Source: Streptomyces sp. S3(2020) (GTDB lineage: Bacteria; Actinomycetota; Actinomycetes; Streptomycetales; Streptomycetaceae). Taken from it: a stretch of 36,516 nucleotides of DNA. Under the pieces are notes generated by a model that was not told where the DNA came from, did no database searches, and saw only the letters and a program-made list of their open reading frames with translations. The DNA is taken from contig NZ_JABERD010000092.1 in NCBI RefSeq assembly GCF_013044505.1, forward strand, positions 1 through 36,516. The letters run 5' to 3'. The stretch's first letter is position 1. Each line of letters starts with the position of its first letter. Shown here in pieces: positions 16,355 through 24,572 of this stretch. The translations under genes and the position numbers were made by a program.

Positions 16355-16406
16355 GGCAGCAACTCCTGGCGCCTGAGGGGGAGTTGCCGCCCTCCCATGG
16401 GGCGGC
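16355..16406 (+). terminator. Two overlapping hairpins after the ROK gene
   Basis: Hairpin 1 pairs GGCAGCAACTCC (16355-16366) with GGAGTTGCCGCC (16380-16391), 11 of 12 pairs. Hairpin 2 pairs GCCGCC (16386-16391) with GGCGGC (16401-16406). Both need the bases 16386-16391, so they exclude each other. The simplest reading is a terminator of the ROK gene. There is no T-run. Confidence 0.55.
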
Positions 16407-16466
16407 CCGCACCCCGTCGCGTCCGGTATCCCGAACGCTCCGCAACGCTTCGAACAGACTTCGTCC

Positions 16467-16501
16467 AACCCCTTGCCGAAGCCTTAGCCGAAGGTTAACG
16501 T
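16467..16501 (+). promoter_or_regulatory. Predicted promoter and operator of the sugar ABC operon
   Basis: TTGCCG (16473-16478) and TAACGT (16496-16501) are 17 bases apart. The -35 lies in AACCCCTTGCCGAA (16467-16480), shared with the ROK promoter. A second CCTT..CCGAA unit follows at 16482-16494 (CCTTAGCCGAAGG, itself CCTT/AAGG symmetric), filling the spacer. This arrangement fits repression by the neighbouring ROK protein. Confidence 0.6.
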
Positions 16502-16594
16502 CCCGCACCGCACCACCCTTTGAGCCACCTGGCGCTGAGCCGCTTCAGGCACCGGGCGCAGGGCCGCAGCCGTACTCGAGACAAGGACGTCAGC

Positions 16595-17854
16595 ATGTCG
16601 GCAATGAGAAACGTCAGCTGGGACCGCCGTACCGTTCTGCGGGCCGCCATGGGTATGGCCGCCGCCGGCTCCCTCGCCGCGTGCGGCGGCAACACCGGTC
16701 GCGGCAGCGGCTCCGGCGACAGCCTGGTGCAGTACTTCCACGCGTACGGCGAGGCGGGCACCGAGCAGGCCATCAAGCGCTATGCGAAGGCCTACAAGGA
16801 CGCCAACGTCACCACCCAGTGGATCACCGGCAACAACTTCGAGCAGAAGCTGTTCGCCGCGCTGCTCACCAAGAACGCGCCCGACGTCTTCGAGTTCCAC
16901 CCGCAGATCCAGCTCATCAAGAGCGGTCAGGTGGCCGACCTGTCCGACATCATCGAGCCGGTGAAGAGCGACTTCAACCAGGCCGACATCTCGTCGCACA
17001 CGGTCGACGGGAAGATATACGGCGTCCGCATGATCGACGACCCGCAGTTCTTCTTCTATCGGCCCTCGGTGTTCGAGAAGGCCAAGATCGAGGTCCCGCA
17101 GACCCTGGAAGAACTGATCGAGGCCGCGGACAAGCTCACCACCAGCAAGGTCAAGGGCGCCTTCCTCGGCAACGACATCACCACGGTGCAGAACCCGCTG
17201 ATCTGGTCGGCCGGCGCGGACACCCTCACCGCGGACAACAAGCCCGCCTTCAACACCGACGCCGTCGCCGAGGGCCTCACGCAGCTGCGCGGCCTGTTCA
17301 CGAGCGGCAACCTGCTGCTCGACTCCCCCACCGACTGGTGGGACCCGTCCGCCTTCACCCAGGGTCTGACCTCGATCCAGTGGTGCGGCATGTGGGCCAT
17401 GCCCGCCATGATCGAGGCGCTCGGCGACGACATCGGCGTCTTCCCCTTCCCGAAGGTCGGCTCGGCCGGCAAGCAGTCCGTCACCAACGGCGGCTGGTCG
17501 ATGTTCGTCAACGCCAAGAGCGAGAACCTCGAAGCGGCCAAGGCGTACGTCAAGTGGCTGTGGATCGACCAGAAGAAGTACCAGGAGGACTGGGCCCTCT
17601 CCTACGGGTTCCACATCCCGCCGCGCACCTCCATCGCCCAGTCCGCCACCAAGCTCAAGTCCGGTCTGCCGGCCGAGGGCGTCAAGCTCTTCAACGAGTT
17701 CGGCCACTTCGACAACATCGGCTGGACGCAGGCGATGATCGCCGCCGTCAACGACGTGATGGCGAACTCCGTCCGCAAGGACGCCGATCCGAAGGCCCAG
17801 CTCGCCGCGGCCGAGAAGAAGGTCGACGCCGAGCTCACGAAGCTCTTCGGATAG
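16595..17854 (+). CDS. Sugar ABC transporter, extracellular solute-binding lipoprotein
   Basis: 419 residues from ATG 16595, with AAGGA seven bases upstream. The signal peptide has a twin-arginine motif (DRRTVLRAA, about residues 10-18), a hydrophobic stretch and the lipobox SLAACGG near 26-32, so it should be a Tat-exported lipoprotein. The mature part is a family 1 solute-binding protein: LVQYFHAYGEAGTEQAIKRY, the hinge-near NAPDVFEFHPQIQL, VDGKIYGVRMIDDPQ and the C-terminal helix region ESWSMF-type WSMFVNAKSENLEAAKAYVK. It would capture an oligosaccharide or sugar for the two permeases downstream. The galactosidase in the same operon suggests a galactoside, but this is inference. Confidence 0.92.
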   Translation: MSAMRNVSWDRRTVLRAAMGMAAAGSLAACGGNTGRGSGSGDSLVQYFHAYGEAGTEQAIKRYAKAYKDANVTTQWITGNNFEQKLFAALLTKNAPDVFEFHPQIQLIKSGQVADLSDIIEPVKSDFNQADISSHTVDGKIYGVRMIDDPQFFFYRPSVFEKAKIEVPQTLEELIEAADKLTTSKVKGAFLGNDITTVQNPLIWSAGADTLTADNKPAFNTDAVAEGLTQLRGLFTSGNLLLDSPTDWWDPSAFTQGLTSIQWCGMWAMPAMIEALGDDIGVFPFPKVGSAGKQSVTNGGWSMFVNAKSENLEAAKAYVKWLWIDQKKYQEDWALSYGFHIPPRTSIAQSATKLKSGLPAEGVKLFNEFGHFDNIGWTQAMIAAVNDVMANSVRKDADPKAQLAAAEKKVDAELTKLFG

Positions 17855-17874
17855 GCCGGCGGACGGATCTCGAC

Positions 17875-18840
17875 ATGTCGACCACCACCACGCGCGGGGT
17901 CGCCTCCCCCGCCCCGGCCAAGGTCTCCAAGGACCGGCCGCGGCGGGGCCTGAGGGCGAGCAGCACCTTCAACTTCTGGCTCTTCACCGGGCCGTTCCTC
18001 ATCGGCCTGATCATCTTCGTCTTCGTGCCGATCGGCTGGAGCCTCTATCTGAGCTTCTTCGAGGCCCGGTTCACGGTCACACCGAGCGAGTTCGTCGGGC
18101 TCGAGAACTTCAGGATGATCCTGTCGGACACGGACTTCAGGAACTCCCTGGTCACGTTCACCGTGTTCGCCGCCTTCATCGTGCCGACCACCTGGGCCGT
18201 GTCGCTCGGCCTTGCGCTGCTGGTGAACCGCCTGCGGTTCATGAAGGCGTTCGTCCGGTCGGTCTTCTTCCTGCCGACCGCGGTCAGCTACGCGGCCGCC
18301 GCGCTGATCTGGAAGATGTCCATCTTCAACGGTGTCCGCTTCGGCATGGCCAACACGGTCATCGGCTGGTTCGGCGTCGAGAACATCGCCTGGCTGGGCA
18401 ACCCCGACCCACCGTGGTACTGGCTGGTCATCGTGACCGTCCGGCTGTGGCTCCAGGCCGGCTTCTACATGATCCTCTTCCTCGCGGCGCTCCAGAACAT
18501 CCCGCGGGAGCTGTACGAGGCCGCCGCGATCGACGGAGCCAAGCCGGGCTGGCAGACCTTCCGGTACATCACGCTGCCCCAGCTGCGCGCGACGTCGACC
18601 GCGGTGATCCTGCTGCTGCTCATCGCCGCGTACCAGGCCTTCGACGAGTTCTTCATCCTGCTCGGCAAGGCCACCTGGGGCATGCCGCCGCTGGTCGAGC
18701 TCTACAAGATGGCACTGGGCGAGAACCAGAACTACGGCGCGGGCAGCGCGGGTGCGCTGATCCTGACCGCGCTCATCTGCCTCGTCACCCTGCTCCAGGG
18801 CAAGATCATGGGCTTCGGAAGGGGTGAGGAGTCCCAGTGA
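17875..18840 (+). CDS. Sugar ABC transporter permease, MalF type
   Basis: 321 residues from ATG 17875, 20 bases after the binding-protein stop. Six membrane segments are visible, at about 33-55, 97-120, 125-145 (with LPTAVSYAAAALIW), 180-205, 235-260 and 290-310. The EAA loop that contacts the ATPase is EAAAIDGAKPGWQTFRYITL near residue 222. The N-terminal 30 residues are polar and cytoplasmic. The stop overlaps the GTG of the next permease (GTGA), indicating translational coupling. No ATPase is encoded in the operon. Confidence 0.93.
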   Translation: MSTTTTRGVASPAPAKVSKDRPRRGLRASSTFNFWLFTGPFLIGLIIFVFVPIGWSLYLSFFEARFTVTPSEFVGLENFRMILSDTDFRNSLVTFTVFAAFIVPTTWAVSLGLALLVNRLRFMKAFVRSVFFLPTAVSYAAAALIWKMSIFNGVRFGMANTVIGWFGVENIAWLGNPDPPWYWLVIVTVRLWLQAGFYMILFLAALQNIPRELYEAAAIDGAKPGWQTFRYITLPQLRATSTAVILLLLIAAYQAFDEFFILLGKATWGMPPLVELYKMALGENQNYGAGSAGALILTALICLVTLLQGKIMGFGRGEESQ

Positions 18841-19724
18841 CCACCACAGCACCCGACGTCAGGAAAGCGCCCGAGAAACCGGCCGGGGCCAGGCGTCTCG
18901 GCGGCGTCATGGGCAGCACCGGTCTGTACATCGCGACCGGCGTGGCCGCCCTCCTCTTCCTGATCCCGTTCTATCTGATCGTCCGCAACGCCTTCATGAC
19001 GGACCCGGAGATCACGGGCGAGGAATGGAAGTGGTTCCCCACCGACATCCAGTGGAGCAACGTCAAGGAGCCGTTCGACGACGTCACCGTCGACTTCGCC
19101 CGCTCCATGTGGAACTCCCTGGTCGTCGCCGTCCTGCACACCACGGGCATCCTGCTGGTCTGCTCGCTGGCCGGCTACGGCCTGGCCCGCATCCCGTACA
19201 AGCACGCCAACAAGGTCTTCTACGCCGTCCTGGCCACCCTGATGGTGCCCACGGCCGTCACCTTCGTGCCGAGCTTCGTGCTCGTCTCGTCGCTCGGCTG
19301 GGTGGACACCTACCGCGGTCTGATCATTCCGGGCCTGTTCAGTGGTTTCACCTGCTTCCTGTTCCGGCAGTACTTCCTGGGGTTCCCCAAGGAACTGGAG
19401 GAGGCGGCGCGGGTGGACGGGCTCGGCTACTGGGGTGCGTACTGGCGCGTCGTGGTGCCCAACTCGCTGAACTTCTTCGCGGCGATCGCGACGATCACCT
19501 TCATCGCGGGCTGGAACGCCTTCCTGTGGCCCCTGGTCATCGGCCAGGACCCCAGCGCGTGGACGGTGCAGGTCGCGCTCTCGTCGTACGCCACCAACCA
19601 GACCGTCAACTACCACCTGATCTTCATGGCCACGGCCATCTCTATCCTGCCCCTGGTGTTCGTGTTCCTCTTCCTCCAGCGCTGGCTGGTGCAGGGGATC
19701 GCGCAGACCGGCATCAAGGGCTGA
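18837..19724 (+). CDS. Sugar ABC transporter permease, MalG type
   Basis: 295 residues from GTG 18837, four bases inside the preceding gene. A first membrane segment lies at about 25-50, then four or five more between about 90 and 285. The EAA loop is EEAARVDGLGYWGAYWRVVV near residue 182. It pairs with the MalF-type protein to form the membrane channel. With the binding lipoprotein this makes a CUT1-type importer that must borrow an ATPase encoded elsewhere, usually MsiK in Streptomyces. A short gap with three 12-base repeats leads to the galactosidase gene. Confidence 0.93.
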   Translation: MTTTAPDVRKAPEKPAGARRLGGVMGSTGLYIATGVAALLFLIPFYLIVRNAFMTDPEITGEEWKWFPTDIQWSNVKEPFDDVTVDFARSMWNSLVVAVLHTTGILLVCSLAGYGLARIPYKHANKVFYAVLATLMVPTAVTFVPSFVLVSSLGWVDTYRGLIIPGLFSGFTCFLFRQYFLGFPKELEEAARVDGLGYWGAYWRVVVPNSLNFFAAIATITFIAGWNAFLWPLVIGQDPSAWTVQVALSSYATNQTVNYHLIFMATAISILPLVFVFLFLQRWLVQGIAQTGIKG

Positions 19725-19740
19725 TCACTCGACCCACCCG

Positions 19741-19776
19741 CCGATTCACACGCCGATTCACCCAACGATTCACACG
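19741..19776 (+). repeat. Three tandem 12-base repeats before the galactosidase gene
   Basis: CCGATTCACACG, CCGATTCACCCA and ACGATTCACACG follow each other without gaps between the permease stop (19724) and the ribosome site CTGGAGA of the next gene. Copies differ by one to three bases. The function is unknown; they sit in the operon's intergenic mRNA. Confidence 0.7.
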
Positions 19777-19788
19777 ACCTGGAGACCG

Positions 19789-22647
19789 ATGTCTTTCCGC
19801 ACCACCGACGTCGACTACGTCGAGGACGTGTCACCGGGCCGCGGGGCGCTGCCGCCCCGCGCCTGGTACACGGCCTCGGACGCCAAGTCCCTTTCCCTGA
19901 ACGGCAGCTGGCGGCTGCGCGTGTCACCGACGATCGACGCCGAGGACGACTCGTTCGCCGAGGAGGGCTACGACGCCGGGGACTGGGCCGAGGTGTCGGT
20001 CCCCGGGCACTGGGTCCTCCAGGGGCACGGTTCACCCATCTACACGAACCATCTGTACCCCTTCCCGGTGGACCCGCCGCACGTCCCGACCGAGAACCCG
20101 ACCGGCGACCACCTGCGCGTCTTCGACCTGCCGCGGGACTGGGACCTCTCGGAGGCGGGCGCCGTCCTGCGCTTCGACGGCGTCGAGTCCTGCGCCCGGG
20201 TCTGGCTGAACGGCACGGACATCGGCGAGTTCAAGGGCTCGCGGGTGGCCCACGAGTTCGCCGTCGGCCATCTGCTGAAGCCCGTGGACAACGTGCTGGC
20301 CGTCCGCGTCCACCAGTGGTCGGCCGGGTCCTACCTGGAGGACCAGGACCAGTGGTGGCTGCCCGGCATCTTCCGTGACGTCACCCTGCTGCACCGCCCG
20401 GCGGACAGTGTCCTCGACTTCTTCGTGCACGCCGACTACGACCACGTCACGGGCGAGGGCACGCTGCGGGTCGACTCCGACGTGGACGGGCGGGTGCGGG
20501 TCGCCGCGCTCGACATCGATGTCGCGACCGGCGAGCCGGTGACGGTGGCGGTCGAGCCGTGGACGGCGGAGTCGCCGCGGCTGTACGACGGTGAGCTGGT
20601 CACCGGGGGCGAGCGGGTCCCGCTGCGGATCGGCTTCCGCACGATCGTCCTGGAGGACGGCCTGATCAAGGTCAACGGCAGGGCGGTCCTCTTCAAGGGC
20701 GTCAACCGCCACGAGTGGCACCCCGAGACGGGCCGCGCCCTCGACCTGGAGACCATGCGCGAGGACGTGCTGCTGATGAAGCGGCACAACCTCAACGCGG
20801 TGCGCACCTCGCACTACCCGCCGCACCCGGCCTTCCTGGACCTGTGCGACGAGTACGGTCTGTGGGTCATCGACGAGGCCGACCTGGAGACCCACGGCTT
20901 CCACGAGCAGGACTGGCGCGACAACCCCGTCGACGACGACCGCTGGACCCCGGCCCTCCTGGACCGCGCCGCCCGCATGGTCGAGCGCGACAAGAACCAC
21001 CCGTCGATCGTCTTCTGGTCGCTGGGCAACGAGGCCGGCACCGGCCGCGGCCTCACCGCGATGGCCGAGTGGATCCACGGCCGGGACTCCTCGCGCCTCG
21101 TGCACTACGAGGGCGACTGGAACTGCCGTGACACGGACGTCTATTCGCGGATGTACGCCGACCACGCCGAGGTCGAGCGGATCGGCAAGGAACTGGACGG
21201 CGGCCCCCAGGGGCGCCGGCGCCTTCCCTTCATCCAGTGCGAGTACGGGCACGCCATGGGCAACGGCCCCGGCGGCATCGCCGACTACCAGGAGCTCTTC
21301 GAGAAGTACGACCGGATCCAGGGCGGCTTCATCTGGGAGTGGATCGACCACGGCATCGCCCACCCCGAGCTGGGCTACGCCTACGGCGGCGACTTCGGCG
21401 AGGAGCTGCACGACGGCAACTTCGTCTGCGACGGCCTGGTCTTCCCCGACCGCACGCCGTCCCCCGGTCTGATCGAGTACAAGAAGGTCATCGAGCCCGT
21501 CCGTATCGAGGGCGACGGCGGCGACGGCACCGTGCGGGTCACCAACAAGTACGACTTCGCCGACCTGTCGGCGCTCGCCTTCACGTGGTCGTACGAGGTC
21601 GAGGGCGAGAGCGTGGAGTCGGGTTCGCTGTCGGTGCCCGCGCTGAAGCCCGGTGAGAGCGCCGACGTGAAGCTGCCGGAGCCGCCCGCGGACCACCGGG
21701 GCGCGGAGACGCGGTGGACCGTGCGGGCTCTGCTGGCCGACGACTCCTCGTGGGGGCCGATGGGTCATGTGGTGGCGTGGGGCCAGTTCCCGGTCGCCGC
21801 CCGCCCGCTGCCGTCCGTCGCGGCCACCGACGGGCCCGTGCTCGACGGGCGGCGGATCACGCTCGGCCCGGCCTCCTTCGACGCCCGTACCGGTGCGCTG
21901 CGGACGGTCGGCGGGATCGCCGTCGAGAGCCCGCGCCTGGACGTGTGGCGGGCGACCACCGACAACGACGAGGGCGAGTGGAACGGCGGCATCTGCTACA
22001 GCAAGCTGTGGCGCACCCTCGGGCTGCACCGGATGCGGCACCGCCTGGACTCGGTGGAGCTGTCCGACGACGCGCTGACGGTCCGCACCCGGGTGTCGCC
22101 GGCGGCCCGCGAGGTGGGCCTGGCCACGGTGTACCGGTGGACCTCCGACGGCAACAGGCTGAAGCTGACGGTGTCCGTGGCGCCCGAGGGCGAGTGGACG
22201 GTGCCGCTGCCCCGCCTGGGCGTCCGGCTCGGGCTGGCCGAGGCGGACGCGGTGGAGTGGTTCGGCGGCGGTCCCGGTGAGGCGTATCCGGACAGCCGTC
22301 TGGCGTCGACCGTCGGCCGTTGGCGGTCGACTGTAGACGATCTTCAGACGCCGTACCTCCGCCCGCAGGAGAACGGCGCCCGCGCCGACGTCCGCTGGGC
22401 GGAGATCGGGGGCCTGCGGATCGAGGGCGACCCGGAGTTCTGGTTCACCGCCCGCCGCTGGACGACCGAGCAGCTGGACGCGGCCGCCCACCGCCCCGAC
22501 CTCGTCCCGGGCGAGACGGTGTGGGTCAACCTCGACCACGGCCACCACGGCGTCGGCTCGCAGTCCTGCGGGCCGGGCCCGCTGCCGCAGTACCACCTGA
22601 AGGCGGAGCCGACGGAGTTCTCGTTCGTGTTCTCGACCACCAGGTAA
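19789..22647 (+). CDS. Beta-galactosidase, glycoside hydrolase family 2 (LacZ type)
   Basis: 952 residues from ATG 19789, with CTGGAG just upstream. Long LacZ-type build: jelly-roll domain (about 35-215, with VPGHWVLQGHGSPIYTNHLY and WWLPGIFRDV), an immunoglobulin-like domain, the TIM barrel (about 295-570), a second Ig-like domain and the C-terminal beta-sandwich with WFGGGPGEAYPDS and GSQSCGPGPL. Family 2 motifs are present: KGVNRHEWHP, the acid/base Glu in SLGNEAGTGRG and the nucleophile Glu in FIQCEYGHAMGNGPG. There is no signal peptide, so it acts in the cytoplasm on galactosides brought in by the preceding importer. It is the last gene of that operon; a strong hairpin follows. Confidence 0.95.
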   Translation: MSFRTTDVDYVEDVSPGRGALPPRAWYTASDAKSLSLNGSWRLRVSPTIDAEDDSFAEEGYDAGDWAEVSVPGHWVLQGHGSPIYTNHLYPFPVDPPHVPTENPTGDHLRVFDLPRDWDLSEAGAVLRFDGVESCARVWLNGTDIGEFKGSRVAHEFAVGHLLKPVDNVLAVRVHQWSAGSYLEDQDQWWLPGIFRDVTLLHRPADSVLDFFVHADYDHVTGEGTLRVDSDVDGRVRVAALDIDVATGEPVTVAVEPWTAESPRLYDGELVTGGERVPLRIGFRTIVLEDGLIKVNGRAVLFKGVNRHEWHPETGRALDLETMREDVLLMKRHNLNAVRTSHYPPHPAFLDLCDEYGLWVIDEADLETHGFHEQDWRDNPVDDDRWTPALLDRAARMVERDKNHPSIVFWSLGNEAGTGRGLTAMAEWIHGRDSSRLVHYEGDWNCRDTDVYSRMYADHAEVERIGKELDGGPQGRRRLPFIQCEYGHAMGNGPGGIADYQELFEKYDRIQGGFIWEWIDHGIAHPELGYAYGGDFGEELHDGNFVCDGLVFPDRTPSPGLIEYKKVIEPVRIEGDGGDGTVRVTNKYDFADLSALAFTWSYEVEGESVESGSLSVPALKPGESADVKLPEPPADHRGAETRWTVRALLADDSSWGPMGHVVAWGQFPVAARPLPSVAATDGPVLDGRRITLGPASFDARTGALRTVGGIAVESPRLDVWRATTDNDEGEWNGGICYSKLWRTLGLHRMRHRLDSVELSDDALTVRTRVSPAAREVGLATVYRWTSDGNRLKLTVSVAPEGEWTVPLPRLGVRLGLAEADAVEWFGGGPGEAYPDSRLASTVGRWRSTVDDLQTPYLRPQENGARADVRWAEIGGLRIEGDPEFWFTARRWTTEQLDAAAHRPDLVPGETVWVNLDHGHHGVGSQSCGPGPLPQYHLKAEPTEFSFVFSTTR

Positions 22648-22653
22648 GAGAAC

Positions 22654-22696
22654 GATTAATCGATTGACTGATTGATCGACATTCCGACACTGTCGG
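22654..22696 (+). promoter_or_regulatory. AT-rich 8-base repeats and palindrome, possible promoter of the ABC exporter
   Basis: GATTAATC, GATTGACT and GATTGATC follow in register at 22654-22677. TTGACT (22664-22669) with CACTGT 18 bases later (22688-22693) is a possible promoter. CCGACA-C-TGTCGG (22684-22696) is a perfect palindrome overlapping that -10. If this promoter is real, the hairpin at 22707 would lie in the leader of the exporter mRNA. Confidence 0.35.
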
Positions 22697-22706
22697 GACG
22701 TCGCCA

Positions 22707-22749
22707 GCGGCCGGTCGGCATCCATGCCGACCGGCCGCAGTTCTGTTTT
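22707..22749 (+). terminator. Perfect 15-pair hairpin followed by T-rich tract
   Basis: The arm at 22707-22721 (GCGGCCGGTCGGCAT) pairs perfectly with 22724-22738, followed within two bases by TTCTGTTTT. It is a classic intrinsic terminator for the sugar operon ending at 22647. It is also close upstream of the ABC exporter start at 22772, so an attenuator role is possible. Confidence 0.75.
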
Positions 22750-22771
22750 CGCACAAAGGAGTTGATGCCAC

Positions 22772-23767
22772 TTGATTGGCAGCATCGAGGTCCGCGGACT
22801 GTCCCGCACCTTCCACTCCACCGTCCGCCGACCGGGCTTCACCGGCGCGGTCCGTTCCCTGGTCAACCCGGAACGGGTCGCCAAACACGCCGTCACCGAC
22901 ATCACCTTCGACGTGTCCCCGGGCGAACTCCTCGCCCTGCTGGGACCCAACGGCGCCGGCAAGTCCACCACCATCAAGATGCTCACCGGCATCCTCACCC
23001 CCACCGCGGGCCATGCCCGGGTCGCGGGCGTGGTGCCCTACGAGGACCGCGAGCGCAACGCCCGCAACATCGGCGCGGTGTTCGGGCAGCGCACCCAGCT
23101 GTGGTGGGACCTCCCGGTGCGTGAGTCGTTCGCGATCCTGCGGGACATCTACGAGGTGCCGAGGGCCGAACACGCCGCCCGCCTCGCGGAGTTCGACGAC
23201 CTGCTGGATCTGTCGTCCTTCTGGGACACCCGGGTACGCCATCTCTCCCTGGGCCAGCGTGTCCGCAGCGACCTCGCCGCCGCGCTGCTCCACGATCCGC
23301 CGGTCGTCTTCCTCGACGAACCCACCATCGGCATGGACGTGGTCGTCAAGGAACAGGTACGGGAGTTCCTGCGGCACCAGGTCGAGGAGCGCGGCCGCAC
23401 GGTCCTGCTCACCACCCACGACATGACGGAGGTCGAGCGGCTCGCCGAACGGGTCGTCCTCGTCAACCACGGCCGGCTGGTCCTCGACGGCTCCCTCGAC
23501 GAGATCCGCCGCAAGTTCGGCTCGACCTGGCAGGTGCGGGCCACCCTCGCCGACCCGCACGCCGAGATCGTCCCGCTGCCGGGCATCACCCTGCTCCAAC
23601 AGACGGGCCCGCGCCTGGTGTTCGGCCCCGACGGCCCCGACGCGCCGACCGTGCACCAGGCCCTCAAGGCCGTCATCGAGCGGTACGAGGTGACGGACAT
23701 CGCGCTCGACGAGGCGGACCTCGAGGACGTGATGCGGGCCGCCTACGTCCATGCGGAAGAGGTCTGA
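22772..23767 (+). CDS. ABC-2 exporter ATP-binding protein
   Basis: 331 residues from TTG 22772; AAAGGAG lies 11 bases upstream. Walker A is GPNGAGKST (about residue 63), the Q-loop is at GAVFGQRTQLWW, the signature is LSLGQRVR (about 158), Walker B is PPVVFLDEPTIGMD and the switch His is in LTTHDM. The signature has Gln in place of the second Gly-flanked residue, as in the subfamily paired with DUF990-type permeases. The C-terminal 80 residues are a regulatory extension. It forms an exporter with the next two genes; the substrate is unknown. The next ATG follows one base after the TGA. Confidence 0.92.
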   Translation: MIGSIEVRGLSRTFHSTVRRPGFTGAVRSLVNPERVAKHAVTDITFDVSPGELLALLGPNGAGKSTTIKMLTGILTPTAGHARVAGVVPYEDRERNARNIGAVFGQRTQLWWDLPVRESFAILRDIYEVPRAEHAARLAEFDDLLDLSSFWDTRVRHLSLGQRVRSDLAAALLHDPPVVFLDEPTIGMDVVVKEQVREFLRHQVEERGRTVLLTTHDMTEVERLAERVVLVNHGRLVLDGSLDEIRRKFGSTWQVRATLADPHAEIVPLPGITLLQQTGPRLVFGPDGPDAPTVHQALKAVIERYEVTDIALDEADLEDVMRAAYVHAEEV

Positions 23768-23768
23768 C

Positions 23769-24572
23769 ATGGCGACCGTCCACGCCTGGCGTGCCGCCCG
23801 CGTCACCCCTCTCGGCGAACTGCACACCCCGCCCCGTATGACGGCCGCCCTGCTCCGCCTGACCGTGCAGATCGTGCTGGTGGCGTCCCTGTGGCACGGC
23901 CTCTACCAGAACACCGGCACCACGGCCGGACTCGACCGCGACCAGGCGGTGACGTACGCGGTGCTGGCCGTACTCGCCTCCCGGCTGCGGGAGTTGGACC
24001 AGTACGCGGGCCGCGACACCGTGCTCCAGCACATGCACTTCGGCACGATCATCTACTGGTACCTGCGCCCGCTGAAACCCCAGCGGTACTACGCCCTGCG
24101 TGCCTTCGGGGAGCAGCTGTACGGCTTCGCCTGGGCGCTCGGCGGATACGCGGTCTGCCTGGCGGCCGGTGTCGTGGAACCGCCCGGGTCGGCGGCCGTG
24201 GCGGGGGTGTTCGCGCTCAGTCTGCTGCTGGGCCAGTGGGTCCTGTACTACGTCATGCTCGTCATCGACCAGCTGTGCTTCTGGACCCTGCGCAACGGCG
24301 CCGCGATGCTCATCCTGATCTTCGCGCAGAACCTGCTGGCGGGGGTGTACGCGCCGCTGTGGTTCTTCCCCGACTGGTTCATCACGCTGAGCACGTTCCT
24401 GCCGTTCCAGGCGACGCTGAGCGTGCCCCTGTCGATCTACATCGGCCGCATCGAACTGTCCGACGCCCCACTCCAGTTGGCGATCCAGCTCGGCTGGGTC
24501 CTCGTACTGGCCCTGTTCACCCGTCTGTTGTGGCGGCGGGCCGCCCGCCGTGTCATCTCGCAGGGAGGCTGA
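23769..24572 (+). CDS. ABC-2 family exporter permease, first subunit
   Basis: 267 residues from ATG 23769, one base after the ATPase stop, with GGAAGAGG upstream. Six hydrophobic segments fit the ABC-2 permease family formerly called DUF990, with the cytoplasmic loop YWYLRPLKPQRYYALRAFGEQ after the second segment. It would form a heterodimeric channel with the following gene. Its stop TGA overlaps the next ATG by one base (TGATG). No substrate clue is visible. Confidence 0.87.
   Translation: MATVHAWRAARVTPLGELHTPPRMTAALLRLTVQIVLVASLWHGLYQNTGTTAGLDRDQAVTYAVLAVLASRLRELDQYAGRDTVLQHMHFGTIIYWYLRPLKPQRYYALRAFGEQLYGFAWALGGYAVCLAAGVVEPPGSAAVAGVFALSLLLGQWVLYYVMLVIDQLCFWTLRNGAAMLILIFAQNLLAGVYAPLWFFPDWFITLSTFLPFQATLSVPLSIYIGRIELSDAPLQLAIQLGWVLVLALFTRLLWRRAARRVISQGG

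Noticed and set aside
15688..17874. Long plus-strand frame running through the ROK and binding-protein genes into the MalF-type gene
   Set aside because: Only the part from 17875 is real; upstream it is an alternative frame of two well-supported genes.
20032..23004. 990-codon minus-strand ORF opposite the galactosidase
   Set aside because: Antisense shadow of a GH2 gene with all catalytic motifs intact.
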